A DNA stretch of 64,000 bases. It comes from DASXRA01 sp036502575. GTDB taxonomy: Bacteria; Actinomycetota; Actinomycetes; Mycobacteriales; Jatrophihabitantaceae. Where the stretch lies: the NCBI GenBank assembly GCA_036502575.1, contig DASXYL010000035.1, positions 66,302-130,301 of the forward strand, in the 5' to 3' direction. How positions within the stretch are numbered: position 1 is the first letter of the stretch; the number at the start of each line of letters is the position of its first letter. Under the pieces are notes generated by a model. That model was not told the origin of the DNA. It made no database searches and was given only the letters and a program-made list of their open reading frames with translations. Shown piece by piece: positions 45,775-54,384 of the stretch. The position numbers were made by a program, and so were the translations under genes.

Positions 45775-46001
45775 TCGCCGTCCAGCGCCTCGGCGACGTC
45801 CTCATCGGTGATTCGGCGGCCAAAGCTCATCACGGGAAACCCGGACCTGGAGTCGATCTCGATTCGGACCGGCTCGTCCAGCTGCCCTAGTCCCCGGATC
45901 GTCAGCTCCGCGATCGTCGCCGACAACGACTGCCCGCGCTCCGCGGCGATTTCTTCGGCCCGGCGGCGGACGGCGGGCGGCAGATCCACGGTGGTGCGCA
46001 T
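45771..46001 (-). CDS. VapB-type ribbon-helix-helix antitoxin (module 1)
   Basis: 76 residues: N-terminal RHH DNA-binding domain MRTTVDLPPAVRRRAEEIAAERGQSLSATIAELTI, then a flexible C-terminal segment (PVMSFGRRITDEDVAEAL) that would neutralise VapC. The ATG lies 6 nt after TATGAT. Three TGATGCA repeats spaced 11 bases overlap this promoter, as expected for an autorepressing antitoxin. Confidence 0.88.
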   Translation of the reverse strand: MRTTVDLPPAVRRRAEEIAAERGQSLSATIAELTIRGLGQLDEPVRIEIDSRSGFPVMSFGRRITDEDVAEALDGE

Positions 46002-46033
46002 GGCTGCATCATAGCTGCATCACCGGTGCATCA
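46002..46033 (-). promoter_or_regulatory. vapB1 promoter with three phased TGATGCA repeats
   Basis: On the minus strand TATGAT (46008-46013) precedes the ATG by 6 nt. TGATGCA occurs at 46005-46011, 46016-46022 and 46027-46033, exactly one helical turn (11 bp) apart, the last one overlapping the -10 box. This fits a ribbon-helix-helix operator. Confidence 0.6.
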
Positions 46034-46058
46034 CCCAGGTTTGCGGGCCCCTTGGCCG

Positions 46059-46155
46059 CTAGACGTTGAAGCGGAACTCGACTGAGTTTCGTACTCGATA
46101 CCGTCAGAGCGCCGGAACGAGATGCGTCACCCTCCGGCCGCGTTCTGGTCAACAC
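46059..46155 (-). pseudogene. Relics: second copy of the ychF 3' end and decayed vapC 3' end
   Basis: On the minus strand 46082-46059 reads GTC-GAG-TTC-CGC-TTC-AAC-GTC-TAG, the same seven residues (VEFRFNV) that end the real ychF at 46921, with all differences synonymous. Bases 46097-46155 repeat the 3' end of vapC module 1 (45367-45425), the first 24 bases identical and the rest carrying an indel that breaks the frame (LTRT-x-PE recognisable). Confidence 0.75.
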
Positions 46156-46170
46156 TGCAGCTGCCGGAAA

Positions 46171-46584
46171 TCAGGTGTGTGACCAGGGGTTGAGGTACTC
46201 GACGCCGGCGCGTTCGAAGTCGCTGGTGTTGCGGGTGACGACGGTCAGGCCACGGGCCAGCGCGGTGCCCGCGATGAGCGCGTCGTGCTGGGGGGCCTGG
46301 TCTGGCACGTGCAGCGACGCGACGCGGCGGGCGGCGGCGAGATCGAGGGGCAGGATGCGGTCGGCGAAGCCGGTCAGCACGTTGTTTTCGAACCATCGGG
46401 TCAGGATCTGGGCCTGGTCGGGGTCGGTCCGCCCTTTGCGCAGGATCCCGGTCTCGATCTCGATGATGGTGACGACACTGATGGCAAGGTCGGCCGCGCT
46501 CTGCTCAGCCACCCACCGTTTGACTCCGGAGTCGCCGCGCCGCTTCCGAAGTTCGCTGACGACGTTGGTGTCGAGCAGGTACAT
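46171..46584 (-). CDS. PIN-domain toxin (FitB-like VapC, module 2)
   Basis: 137 residues beginning MYLLDTNVVSELRKRRGD (catalytic Asp5) with VVTIIEIETGI (Glu) and PQHDALIAGTALARGLTVVTRNTSDF (late acidic residues). This is the FitB/VapC subgroup, unlike module 1 except for the fold. It overlaps the antitoxin stop codon by one base (TGATG). The longer upstream frame is the antitoxin read in another frame and is not used. Confidence 0.9.
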   Translation of the reverse strand: MYLLDTNVVSELRKRRGDSGVKRWVAEQSAADLAISVVTIIEIETGILRKGRTDPDQAQILTRWFENNVLTGFADRILPLDLAAARRVASLHVPDQAPQHDALIAGTALARGLTVVTRNTSDFERAGVEYLNPWSHT

Positions 46585-46823
46585 CACACGTTCGCGGGTC
46601 GGATGTCCAGACCGACCGGGTCGATCTCGAACTCGATCTCCTCGTCCATCTCCAGCCATTCAGCCAGATCGACGGGCGTCCGAAGCAGCCGCTGATACTC
46701 GGCGTAGGTCAACAGCACGAAGGACGGGCGGCTGTGCTCGGTGATCACCACCGGCTCGTCCTCGGCCGCACGCTTGACCTGGCTGGGGCGCTGGTTGAAC
46801 TCAGCTGCGGTAACGGTAGCCAC
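46584..46823 (-). CDS. Phd/YefM-type antitoxin (module 2)
   Basis: 79 residues: ATVTAAEFNQRPSQVKRAAEDEPVVITEHSRPSFVLLTYAEYQRLL is the Phd/YefM DNA-binding fold, followed by an acidic tail (EWLEMDEEIEFEIDPVGL) that would bind the PIN toxin. The GTG at 46823 is five bases after GGAGG; an earlier GTG lies within that site. It pairs Phd-type antitoxin with FitB-type toxin. An AT-rich palindrome sits just upstream. Confidence 0.88.
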   Translation of the reverse strand: MATVTAAEFNQRPSQVKRAAEDEPVVITEHSRPSFVLLTYAEYQRLLRTPVDLAEWLEMDEEIEFEIDPVGLDIRPANV

Positions 46824-46839
46824 GGCCACCTCCGTGAAA

Positions 46840-46856
46840 GTAGTACATCTAACTAC
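46840..46856. promoter_or_regulatory. Palindromic operator upstream of module 2
   Basis: GTAGT-N7-ACTAC at 46840-46856, about 17-33 bases upstream of the GTG start, in a locally AT-rich stretch. It is a likely binding site for the Phd-type antitoxin. Confidence 0.45.
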
Positions 46857-46920
46857 ACGCTACGGCCCGGCGCTGGCGTCCGCAATCTACAGACACGTTC
46901 ACCCGTAATTCCGGTGGGCG

Positions 46921-47994
<1,074 letters not shown>

Positions 47995-48063
47995 GAGCGG
48001 CCAGTCTACGGACCTCGCGAGTCGCTGGCCGAAATTGTCGGCGACCACTGTCAGCATCGAGAT

Positions 48064-49410
48064 ATGGACGTCGTGCTTCTCCTGGTGGGCCTGCTCGGTG
48101 GGCTCGCGATCGGCTGGCTGCTCGCGCGGCAGCGGGCCGGCGCCGAGGTCGCCCGGGTGGGTGCCGACGCCGCGCGGCTGCACGCCGCGCTCGACGCCGA
48201 GCGCTTCTCGGCCCGTACCCGCGACGAGATGCAGGCCCGCGCCGACGAGCGGCTGCGCGAGGCCTTCGATTCGCTGGCCGGCGATGCGCTTCGCCGCAAC
48301 AACGAGGCTTTCGTGGCGCTGGCCGAGTCCCGGCTCGCCACCGCCAAGTCGGTCGCCGACGGCGATCTGGCTCAGCGTCAGCAGGCCATCGAGGGCATCG
48401 TGGCGCCGCTGCGCGAATCGCTGGATCGCGTCCAGCACCAGCTCAGCTCCGTCGAGCGCGACCGGGCCGGCTCGTACTCGGCGCTGCTCGAGCAGATCGG
48501 CACGATGCGGCAGACCTCCGAGCAGCTGCGCACCGAGACGGCCCAGCTCGTCACGGCGCTGCGCGCGCCTCAGGTCCGCGGGCGATGGGGCGAGCTGCAG
48601 CTCGAACGGTCGGTCGAGGCGGCCGGGCTCACCGAGCACATCGACTACGTCCTGCAGCCCACCGCGTCCGGCGACGACGGCGCCGTGCGGCCCGACCTGA
48701 TCGTGCGCCTGGTCGGCGGCAAGAGCGTGGTCGTCGACTCCAAGGTCGCGTTCAGCGGCTACCTCGAGGCGATGGAGGCTCGCGACGAGCGCACCCGGGC
48801 CGCTCGACTCAAGGCCCACGCCCGGCACCTGCGCGAGCACATCGACTCGCTCGGCGCCAAGGCGTACTGGGAACGGTTCACGCCGGCCCCGGAGTTCGTC
48901 GTCTGCTTCGTCCCGGCCGACGCGTTCCTCGACGCCGCGCTGCGCGAGGATCCGGCGCTGCAGGAACATGCCTTCGCCCGCAACGTCGTGCTGGCCACGC
49001 CGTCCACGCTCGTCGCCCTGCTGCGCACGGTGGCCTACACCTGGCGGCAGGAGGCGCTGGCGGCCAACGCCGCCGAGGTGCACCAGCTCGGCCGCGAGCT
49101 CTACCAGCGGCTGTCCACGCTGGGTGGTCACATCGACAAGCTGGGCCGGTCGCTGTCGGGGGCCGTCGGCTCCTACAACCAGACCGTGTCGTCGCTGGAG
49201 AGCCGGGTGCTGGTCACCGCGCGGCGGATGAGCGATCTCAAGGTCGTCGACCCGAACGAGGAGCTCGCCACGCCGAAGCAAGTTACCGACAGTGCCCGCT
49301 CCACCCAGGCGCCCGAGCTCACCGAGCAGCGCGTCGTCTCGCTCTCCAAGCAGCGCGTGCCCCTCGGCCAGGCTGAGCTCCCGACGACCCCGGAGGCGTC
49401 CGGAGCCTGA
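48064..49410 (+). CDS. rmuC: DNA recombination protein RmuC
   Basis: 448 residues: an N-terminal membrane helix (VVLLLVGLLGGLAIGWLL), a coiled coil (about 30-145), then the RmuC domain with RGRWGELQLERSVEAAGL, VVVDSKVAFSGYL and FVPADAFLDAAL, related to PD-(D/E)xK nucleases. RmuC limits inversions at short inverted repeats, which is notable beside so many intergenic palindromes here. It is divergent from ychF with 69 bases between. Confidence 0.92.
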   Translation: MDVVLLLVGLLGGLAIGWLLARQRAGAEVARVGADAARLHAALDAERFSARTRDEMQARADERLREAFDSLAGDALRRNNEAFVALAESRLATAKSVADGDLAQRQQAIEGIVAPLRESLDRVQHQLSSVERDRAGSYSALLEQIGTMRQTSEQLRTETAQLVTALRAPQVRGRWGELQLERSVEAAGLTEHIDYVLQPTASGDDGAVRPDLIVRLVGGKSVVVDSKVAFSGYLEAMEARDERTRAARLKAHARHLREHIDSLGAKAYWERFTPAPEFVVCFVPADAFLDAALREDPALQEHAFARNVVLATPSTLVALLRTVAYTWRQEALAANAAEVHQLGRELYQRLSTLGGHIDKLGRSLSGAVGSYNQTVSSLESRVLVTARRMSDLKVVDPNEELATPKQVTDSARSTQAPELTEQRVVSLSKQRVPLGQAELPTTPEASGA

Positions 49411-49577
49411 TCGGCCCTGCCGGAAATACGAGGTTTTGCGTTAGGAGCTTGCTCTCTTCAGCTCCACTCAATGCGACGGCAGGTACCGTGTGGGGCAGTT
49501 GGCTGCCCGCAACGAGACCGGCAGTTCACGTGTCATCAGTCGTGACAGCTATACCGCGCCACGAAGGAGCGACCCCG

Positions 49578-50267
49578 TTGGCTCACGTACCCGCCTCTCC
49601 AGGCGCCCGGTACGGTGGCCGGCCGTCTTCTCCGGACGATCGGTCGAGCTACCAACAGCCGCGTTACCAGTCGACGCAGTACCAGCCGCCGGTGCCGCAG
49701 CGCCAGCAGTCCCCCGTGCCACGCTCCGGGTCAGACGACGGCTGGGACGCACCGACGCAGCATGTCTCCGCGGCCGCGGCGTACGCCGGTCAGGCACCCC
49801 CCCAGGCGACGCCGAGGCCCACTGTCCAGGTCCAGTCGCAGGCGCCCCCCAGAACGCCTGTGCACGCCGGAGCCCACGCGCCGGCTCTGCCCAGGCGCCC
49901 GGAACGGGGCGTCACGGGCTGGGTGGCCGTGCTCGTCCTGATCGTGATCGCCGGCGTGGGGGGTGGCATCGACCTCGCGACCTCGTCGCAGGTCAAGGGC
50001 GGATTCAATATCAGCATCGTGGTGGCTGCCGTGGCGGCGATCCTCATCGTTCGCCGCAGCGCCATGTTCCCGGTGGTAGTGGCGCCGCCGCTCGTCTACT
50101 TCGCCGCGTCCGCGGTCCTGCTCTACGCCCGCTCGGGCGGGCTGCACGATCGCAAGGTGCTGCTCGACTCGGCCGCGAACTGGCTCGTGTACGGGTTCCC
50201 GGCCATCGCCGGGGCCACGGCAGCGGTGTTGATCATCGCCGGCATCCGCCTGATCAGCGGCCGATAG
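49578..50267 (+). CDS. DUF6542-type membrane protein
   Basis: About 229 residues. A disordered Pro/Gln/Ser-rich N-terminal region (to about 115) is followed by four membrane helices (GWVAVLVLIVIAGVGGGIDL, SIVVAAVAAILIV, PLVYFAASAVLLYA, IAGATAAVLIIAGIRLI). It holds the place of Rv1111c beside ychF and ispH. I use a TTG start at 49578 with GGAG 8 bases upstream. A TATACC box (about 49549) lies before it. The function is unknown. Confidence 0.75.
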   Translation: MAHVPASPGARYGGRPSSPDDRSSYQQPRYQSTQYQPPVPQRQQSPVPRSGSDDGWDAPTQHVSAAAAYAGQAPPQATPRPTVQVQSQAPPRTPVHAGAHAPALPRRPERGVTGWVAVLVLIVIAGVGGGIDLATSSQVKGGFNISIVVAAVAAILIVRRSAMFPVVVAPPLVYFAASAVLLYARSGGLHDRKVLLDSAANWLVYGFPAIAGATAAVLIIAGIRLISGR

Positions 50268-50268
50268 C

Positions 50269-51273
50269 TCAGCGGGCGGCGCGTAGGTCGCGGCGCAGTT
50301 CCTGCGGCAGGGCGAACGTCAGTCGCTCGTCGGTGTGCATGACTTCTTCCAGGTCGGTGTAGCCGCGCTCGGCCAGCCACGTCGCCACGTCGCGAACGAG
50401 CACTTCCGGAACGGACGCGCCGCTGGACAGCCCCACCGTCGATACGTCAGCCAGCCACGACTCGTCGATGGCCGCGACGTTCTCGACGAGATACGCCGCC
50501 GGGGCGCCCGCCGCGAGGGCTACCTCGACCATGCGCACCGAGTTGGACGAGTTCGCCGAGCCGACGACCAGGAACAGGTCGACGTCCGGGGCGATCACCT
50601 TCACCGCGGCCTGCCGATTCTGGGTCGCGTAGCAAATATCGTCGCTCGGCGGCGACTGCAGCAACGGGAACCGCTCACGCAGCGCGTCCACGGTCTGCAT
50701 CGTCTCGTCGACGGACAGCGTGGTCTGCGACAGCCACACCACCTTGGCCGGGTCGCGGACGTCGGTGTGGGCTACGTCCTCGGGGCCGTCGACGAGGCGG
50801 ATGCGCTCGGGCGCCTCGCCGGTGGTGCCGATCACCTCTTCGTGGCCTTCGTGGCCGATGAGGAGGATGTCGTAGTCGTCGGCGGCGAAGCGCCTGGCCT
50901 CGTTGTGCACCTTGGTGACGAGCGGGCAGGTCGCGTCGATCGCCTTGAGGTTGCGCTGCTGGGCCTCGGCGTGCACTTCGGGGGCGACGCCGTGCGCCGA
51001 GAACACGACGATCGAGCCCTCGGGCACCTCGTCGGTCTCTTCGACGAAGATCGCGCCCCGAGCCTCGAGCGAGCGGACGACGTGCAGGTTGTGCACGATC
51101 TGCTTGCGGACGTAGACCGGCGCGCCGTACAGAGCCAGGGATTCCTCGACGGTCTGCACCGCCCGATCGACGCCGGCGCAGTAGCCCCGCGGCTTGGCCA
51201 GCAGCACCCGTCCCGGCCGGCGCGGTGCCGTCGTCGGATCGGGAGCCTGCTCGGACCGGCCAGTCACCGTCAT
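50269..51273 (-). CDS. ispH: 4-hydroxy-3-methylbut-2-enyl diphosphate reductase
   Basis: IspH (LytB) makes IPP and DMAPP in the last step of the MEP isoprenoid pathway, using a [4Fe-4S] cluster. The three cluster cysteines are in PRGYCAGVDRAV, IDATCPLVTKVH and DDICYATQNRQ; substrate residues include GHEGHEEVIGT and the SANSSNS loop. 334 residues from the ATG at 51273, which is 7 nt after TACCAT (51281-51286, minus strand). It is divergent from the lipid-droplet-type gene, as lytB2 and Rv1109c are in M. tuberculosis. Confidence 0.95.
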   Translation of the reverse strand: MTVTGRSEQAPDPTTAPRRPGRVLLAKPRGYCAGVDRAVQTVEESLALYGAPVYVRKQIVHNLHVVRSLEARGAIFVEETDEVPEGSIVVFSAHGVAPEVHAEAQQRNLKAIDATCPLVTKVHNEARRFAADDYDILLIGHEGHEEVIGTTGEAPERIRLVDGPEDVAHTDVRDPAKVVWLSQTTLSVDETMQTVDALRERFPLLQSPPSDDICYATQNRQAAVKVIAPDVDLFLVVGSANSSNSVRMVEVALAAGAPAAYLVENVAAIDESWLADVSTVGLSSGASVPEVLVRDVATWLAERGYTDLEEVMHTDERLTFALPQELRRDLRAAR

Positions 51274-51372
51274 GCCCCCGATGGTACGGACGTGACCTTG
51301 CCCGCTGCGCAACCACGGGTGTCACGCCCACCACTGCGCACGGACGGCCACACATGGTGCAAGCTCTAAGGC

Positions 51373-51933
51373 GTGTCTCCCATCCCGACTCCTGTGCGCG
51401 CGGCGCTCGGACTGGTGGTCAACGCGGTCGAGGCGGCCCGGACGCTGCCCGATCGGGCAGTGGAACTGCCGGTGCTCGCCGTCAGCACCGCGCTGCAATT
51501 CTCCCTGCGCGCTCAGCAGCGTTACGCCGAGCTGACGCTGCGGGGCGACGAGCTGCTCGGACGCCTGCACGGGCCGCCCGAGGATCCGCCGTCCTGGGCG
51601 ACGTTCGACGACGAGGGCGGCGTCGGGGCGCAGTCGACCGCGGCGGGCGGCCTGCCGCCCTCGCTCGACGACCTGCCGGCCTCGCTCGACGACCTGCCGG
51701 CCTCGCTCGACGACTCGCCGGTCGACGGGGCGCCGCCGGCTGACATCCCGTTGTCCTCGCCGGCCCCGGTCGCCCCCGCGGTCAAGAGCGCGACCAAGCA
51801 GCCGCGGGCCCGCAAGGCCCCGGCGAAGAAGACGACTGCCGCGGCGAAAGCCACCGGCTCGACGGCCAAGCCGGTTCGCGCCCCCCGGCAGGCCAAGCCG
51901 TCGGCGTTCGATCGCACCGACGACCACGAGTAG
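51373..51933 (+). CDS. Lipid-droplet-associated-type protein (Rv1109c-like)
   Basis: 186 residues: an N-terminal amphipathic part (SPIPTPVRAALGLVVNAVEAARTLPDRAVELP) and a helical QFSLRAQQRYAELTLRGDELLGRL, then a disordered acidic region with three tandem SLDDLPA-type heptads (51661-51723), and a Lys/Ala/Thr-rich basic tail like histone H1 repeats. Homologues are annotated as lipid-droplet-associated in mycobacteria and relatives. The GTG start has no ribosome site. The DNA repeat makes heptad number prone to change. Confidence 0.75.
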   Translation: MSPIPTPVRAALGLVVNAVEAARTLPDRAVELPVLAVSTALQFSLRAQQRYAELTLRGDELLGRLHGPPEDPPSWATFDDEGGVGAQSTAAGGLPPSLDDLPASLDDLPASLDDSPVDGAPPADIPLSSPAPVAPAVKSATKQPRARKAPAKKTTAAAKATGSTAKPVRAPRQAKPSAFDRTDDHE

Positions 51934-51986
51934 ATCGCGTAGATCGCGGCGATGAGCACTTGCGGAGACGGCGCCGCCCACGGCGA

Positions 51987-52042
51987 GGAAACGCGACCAC
52001 GAACGCGATGAACGCTCTCGCGAAGAGCCGGCCGGCCGCGAC
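51987..52042. repeat. Dispersed 56-nt repeat, copy 2
   Basis: The partner of 19596-19651, in the 238-base gap between the lipid-droplet-type gene and xseA. Identity is about 46-48 of 56 with no gaps. It runs directly into the nested inverted repeat at 52047. Confidence 0.7.
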
Positions 52043-52046
52043 CAGT

Positions 52047-52126
52047 TTCCGGTTGAGTGGCGCGTTATCGCCCGAGTGGCGCGTTACAACGCACCACTCG
52101 ACGGCGAACGCGCCACTCAACCGGAA
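52047..52126. repeat. Four-arm nested inverted repeat upstream of xseA
   Basis: Outer arms 52047-52066 and 52107-52126 are perfect 20-bp complements. Inside, 52073-52085 and 52088-52100 form a second stem whose arms repeat the same GAGTGGCGCGTT motif (one mismatch). The motif therefore occurs twice forward and twice inverted within 80 bases. Confidence 0.8.
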
Positions 52127-52171
52127 TCCAGGCTTAGGCGGGACGAGCGCCACCCCGGGCAGGGTGGGTTA

Positions 52172-53371
52172 GTGCCCCGCCTCGACACCTCGCCCGAGCA
52201 GCCGGTGCCGGTGCGCGTCGTGGCCCAGAAGATCGCGGAGTGGATCAACCGGCTGGGCGAGGTCTGGATCGAAGGGCAGATCGCGCAGCTCACCAGACGC
52301 CCGGGTATGGCAACCCAGTTCCTGGTGCTGCGCGACACCGACGCCAACATCTCCCTCAGTGTGACGTGCCCGCGCGCCGTCCTGGCCGACGACATCGGCG
52401 AGGGCTCACGCGTCGTACTGCGCGCCCGTCCGGACTTCTATCTGGAACGCGGCACGCTCAGCTTGCGGGCCACCGACATTCGCCGGGTCGGCCTCGGCGA
52501 GCTGCTCGCCCGGCTCGAACAGCTCAAACGACTGCTCGCCGCCGAGGGGCTGTTCGCGGCTGATCGCAAGCGGGCGCTGCCGTTCCTGCCCCGGCGAATC
52601 GGGCTGATCACCGGTCGGTCCAGCGCCGCCGAGCGGGACATCGTCGAGAACGCCCGCCGCCGATTCGCCGGGGTGACCTTCCAGGTCGAGAACGTGGCCA
52701 CGCAAGGCCCGTCGGCGGTCAATGAGGTGGTGGCGGCCGTGGAGCGTCTCGATGCCGACGACGCTGTCGACGTGATCGTCATCGCGCGCGGCGGCGGCAG
52801 TATCGAGGATCTGCTGCCGTTCTCGAACGAGACGCTCATCCGGGCGGTCGCCGCCGCGCGGACGCCACTGGTGAGCGCCATCGGCCACGAGACCGATTCG
52901 CCGCTGCTCGACCTGGTGGCCGACCTGGCCGCGTCCACGCCCACCGACGCCGCCCGGCGCATCGTGCCGGACGTCGCCGACGAGCGGACCCGGGTGGCGG
53001 ACCTACGCGAGCGAACCCGGCAGAGCATCCGCCAGCGGCTGCGCGGCGAGTCGGCTCTGATGGCCGGCCTGCCCGAGCGGATGCGCGAGGCGGTGCGCTC
53101 GCGGCTCGCCGGTGAGGCGCGTGACGTCGACGCACTTCGAGAACGGGGGCGTCGCCGCACCCGGACCGTCGTCGAGGCCGCCGCGGCCGACCTCGAGCAC
53201 GTGCGGGCGCGCATCCGGTCGCTGTCGCCCCAGTCGACGCTCGACCGAGGCTATGCCGTGGTGCAACGCGCGGACGGGCTGGTGGTGCTCGATCCGGACG
53301 ATGCGACCGGCCCGCTGCGCATCCGGGTCGCCCGCGGTGAGTTCGAGGCCTCTAGAGACTCTCGAGGGTGA
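52172..53371 (+). CDS. xseA: Exodeoxyribonuclease VII large subunit
   Basis: 399 residues: N-terminal OB fold (VWIEGQIAQLTRRPGMATQFLVLRD, about 30-55), catalytic domain with LITGRSSAAERDIVENARRRF, VIVIARGGGSIEDLLPFSNE and SAIGHETDSPL (metal and active-site residues), then a long coiled coil and the C-terminal LDRGYAVVQR. With XseB it degrades single-stranded DNA in both directions. Start GTG 52172. It is separated from xseB by an antisense HAD gene whose end overlaps by 20 bases. Confidence 0.94.
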   Translation: MPRLDTSPEQPVPVRVVAQKIAEWINRLGEVWIEGQIAQLTRRPGMATQFLVLRDTDANISLSVTCPRAVLADDIGEGSRVVLRARPDFYLERGTLSLRATDIRRVGLGELLARLEQLKRLLAAEGLFAADRKRALPFLPRRIGLITGRSSAAERDIVENARRRFAGVTFQVENVATQGPSAVNEVVAAVERLDADDAVDVIVIARGGGSIEDLLPFSNETLIRAVAAARTPLVSAIGHETDSPLLDLVADLAASTPTDAARRIVPDVADERTRVADLRERTRQSIRQRLRGESALMAGLPERMREAVRSRLAGEARDVDALRERGRRRTRTVVEAAAADLEHVRARIRSLSPQSTLDRGYAVVQRADGLVVLDPDDATGPLRIRVARGEFEASRDSRG

Positions 53372-54005
53372 CGGCGAGCCCGGTCAGGTCCGGCAGCACG
53401 GCATTGGCGGTCGCGCCGTCCGCGGTCTGCCCGGTGCGATTGATCCACACACTGGGCAGGCCCAGTTCGCCGGCCGGGACGATGTCGTGGAAGTAGCTCT
53501 GCGCCACATGTACCCACCGATCACTCGCCGCCCCGAAGGCTTCCCGGAAACGGTCGAAGTGGTTGTGCGCCGGCTTGTAGGAGCCGACGTCCTCCGCGGT
53601 GATGACCACGTCGATCGGCACGCTCAGCCGCCGTTGCGTCTGGGCGATGATGTCGCGGTCGCAGTTCGTCAGCACGGCGAGTTGCCACCCGGCCGCGCGC
53701 AGCTGCGCCAGGGCCGGGCGAGTGTCAGGGAACACCGGCCAGTACGGGATGGTGGCCCCGAGCACCGTGGCGTCGTCGTCCAGCAGTTCGAGGTCGAGCT
53801 CGGCCGCGGCCCGGCGCAACGTCTCGGCGAGCACGTCGCGGTAGCGCCGGCCCGGCCGCTCGGACTGCACCTCGGACTCGTGGCGGTTGTAAGCGTCGAG
53901 AACGTCCTGCCCCCGACCGGGCCAGAGCAGCTCGGCGCCGGACGCGATGCCGTGCCGCCAGTCGATCAGGGTGCCGAAACAGTCGAACGTTGCCCACCGA
54001 GTCAT
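53352..54005 (-). CDS. HAD-family hydrolase, haloacid-dehalogenase type II-like
   Basis: 217 residues: nucleophile Asp8 in TFDCFGTLIDWR, motif II VLTNCDRD, motif III Lys in DVGSYKPAHNHF, and motif IV-like VAQSYFHDIVPAGELGL. The type II 2-haloacid dehalogenase subgroup fits, but many members are phosphatases. It is convergent with xseA (20-base overlap) and divergent from xseB, splitting a gene pair that is usually adjacent. Confidence 0.88.
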   Translation of the reverse strand: MTRWATFDCFGTLIDWRHGIASGAELLWPGRGQDVLDAYNRHESEVQSERPGRRYRDVLAETLRRAAAELDLELLDDDATVLGATIPYWPVFPDTRPALAQLRAAGWQLAVLTNCDRDIIAQTQRRLSVPIDVVITAEDVGSYKPAHNHFDRFREAFGAASDRWVHVAQSYFHDIVPAGELGLPSVWINRTGQTADGATANAVLPDLTGLAVTLESL

Positions 54006-54112
54006 GCACCCATTCTTGTCCGGCCCGATTCGTGTCTGCGCGGGCCGGGCTCTTAGCGCTCGTCGCGCGGTGGTTCGGCGCTGCGGTCGCCGCCCGGTTA
54101 GGCTTCCTCCCG

Positions 54113-54319
54113 ATGACTGAGATCGGATACGAGGCAGCCCGGGCCGAGCTGGCTGACATCGTGCGCAAGCTCGAGACCGGCGGGCAGTCACTCGAGGAGT
54201 CACTCGCCCTGTGGCAGCGCGGCGAGGAGCTGGCCGACACCTGCCAACGTTGGCTGGACGGCGCCACGGCGCGACTGGACGAAGCGATCGCTGCCCGCGA
54301 CGCCGACGCCGAGGACTGA
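54113..54319 (+). CDS. xseB: Exodeoxyribonuclease VII small subunit
   Basis: 68 residues matching XseB: YEAARAELADIVRKLETGGQSLEESLALWQRGEELADTCQRWL, the two-helix hairpin that coats the XseA coiled coil. The ATG is 8 nt after TAGGCT (54099-54104), so it probably has its own leaderless promoter now that it is separated from xseA by 741 bases. Confidence 0.94.
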   Translation: MTEIGYEAARAELADIVRKLETGGQSLEESLALWQRGEELADTCQRWLDGATARLDEAIAARDADAED

Positions 54320-54369
54320 CCGGTTTTGGTCACCCAGCCGTCTATACGACGGCGGGTGACCAAAACCGG
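54320..54369. terminator. Bidirectional hairpin between xseB and the liv binding-protein gene
   Basis: Perfect 16-bp arms CCGGTTTTGGTCACCC (54320-54335, 54354-54369) with an inner 6-bp stem GCCGTC/GACGGC and a TATAC loop. It begins at the xseB stop codon and lies between convergent genes, so it can end both transcripts. Confidence 0.7.
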
Positions 54370-54384
54370 ATCGGTCGAACCGCG

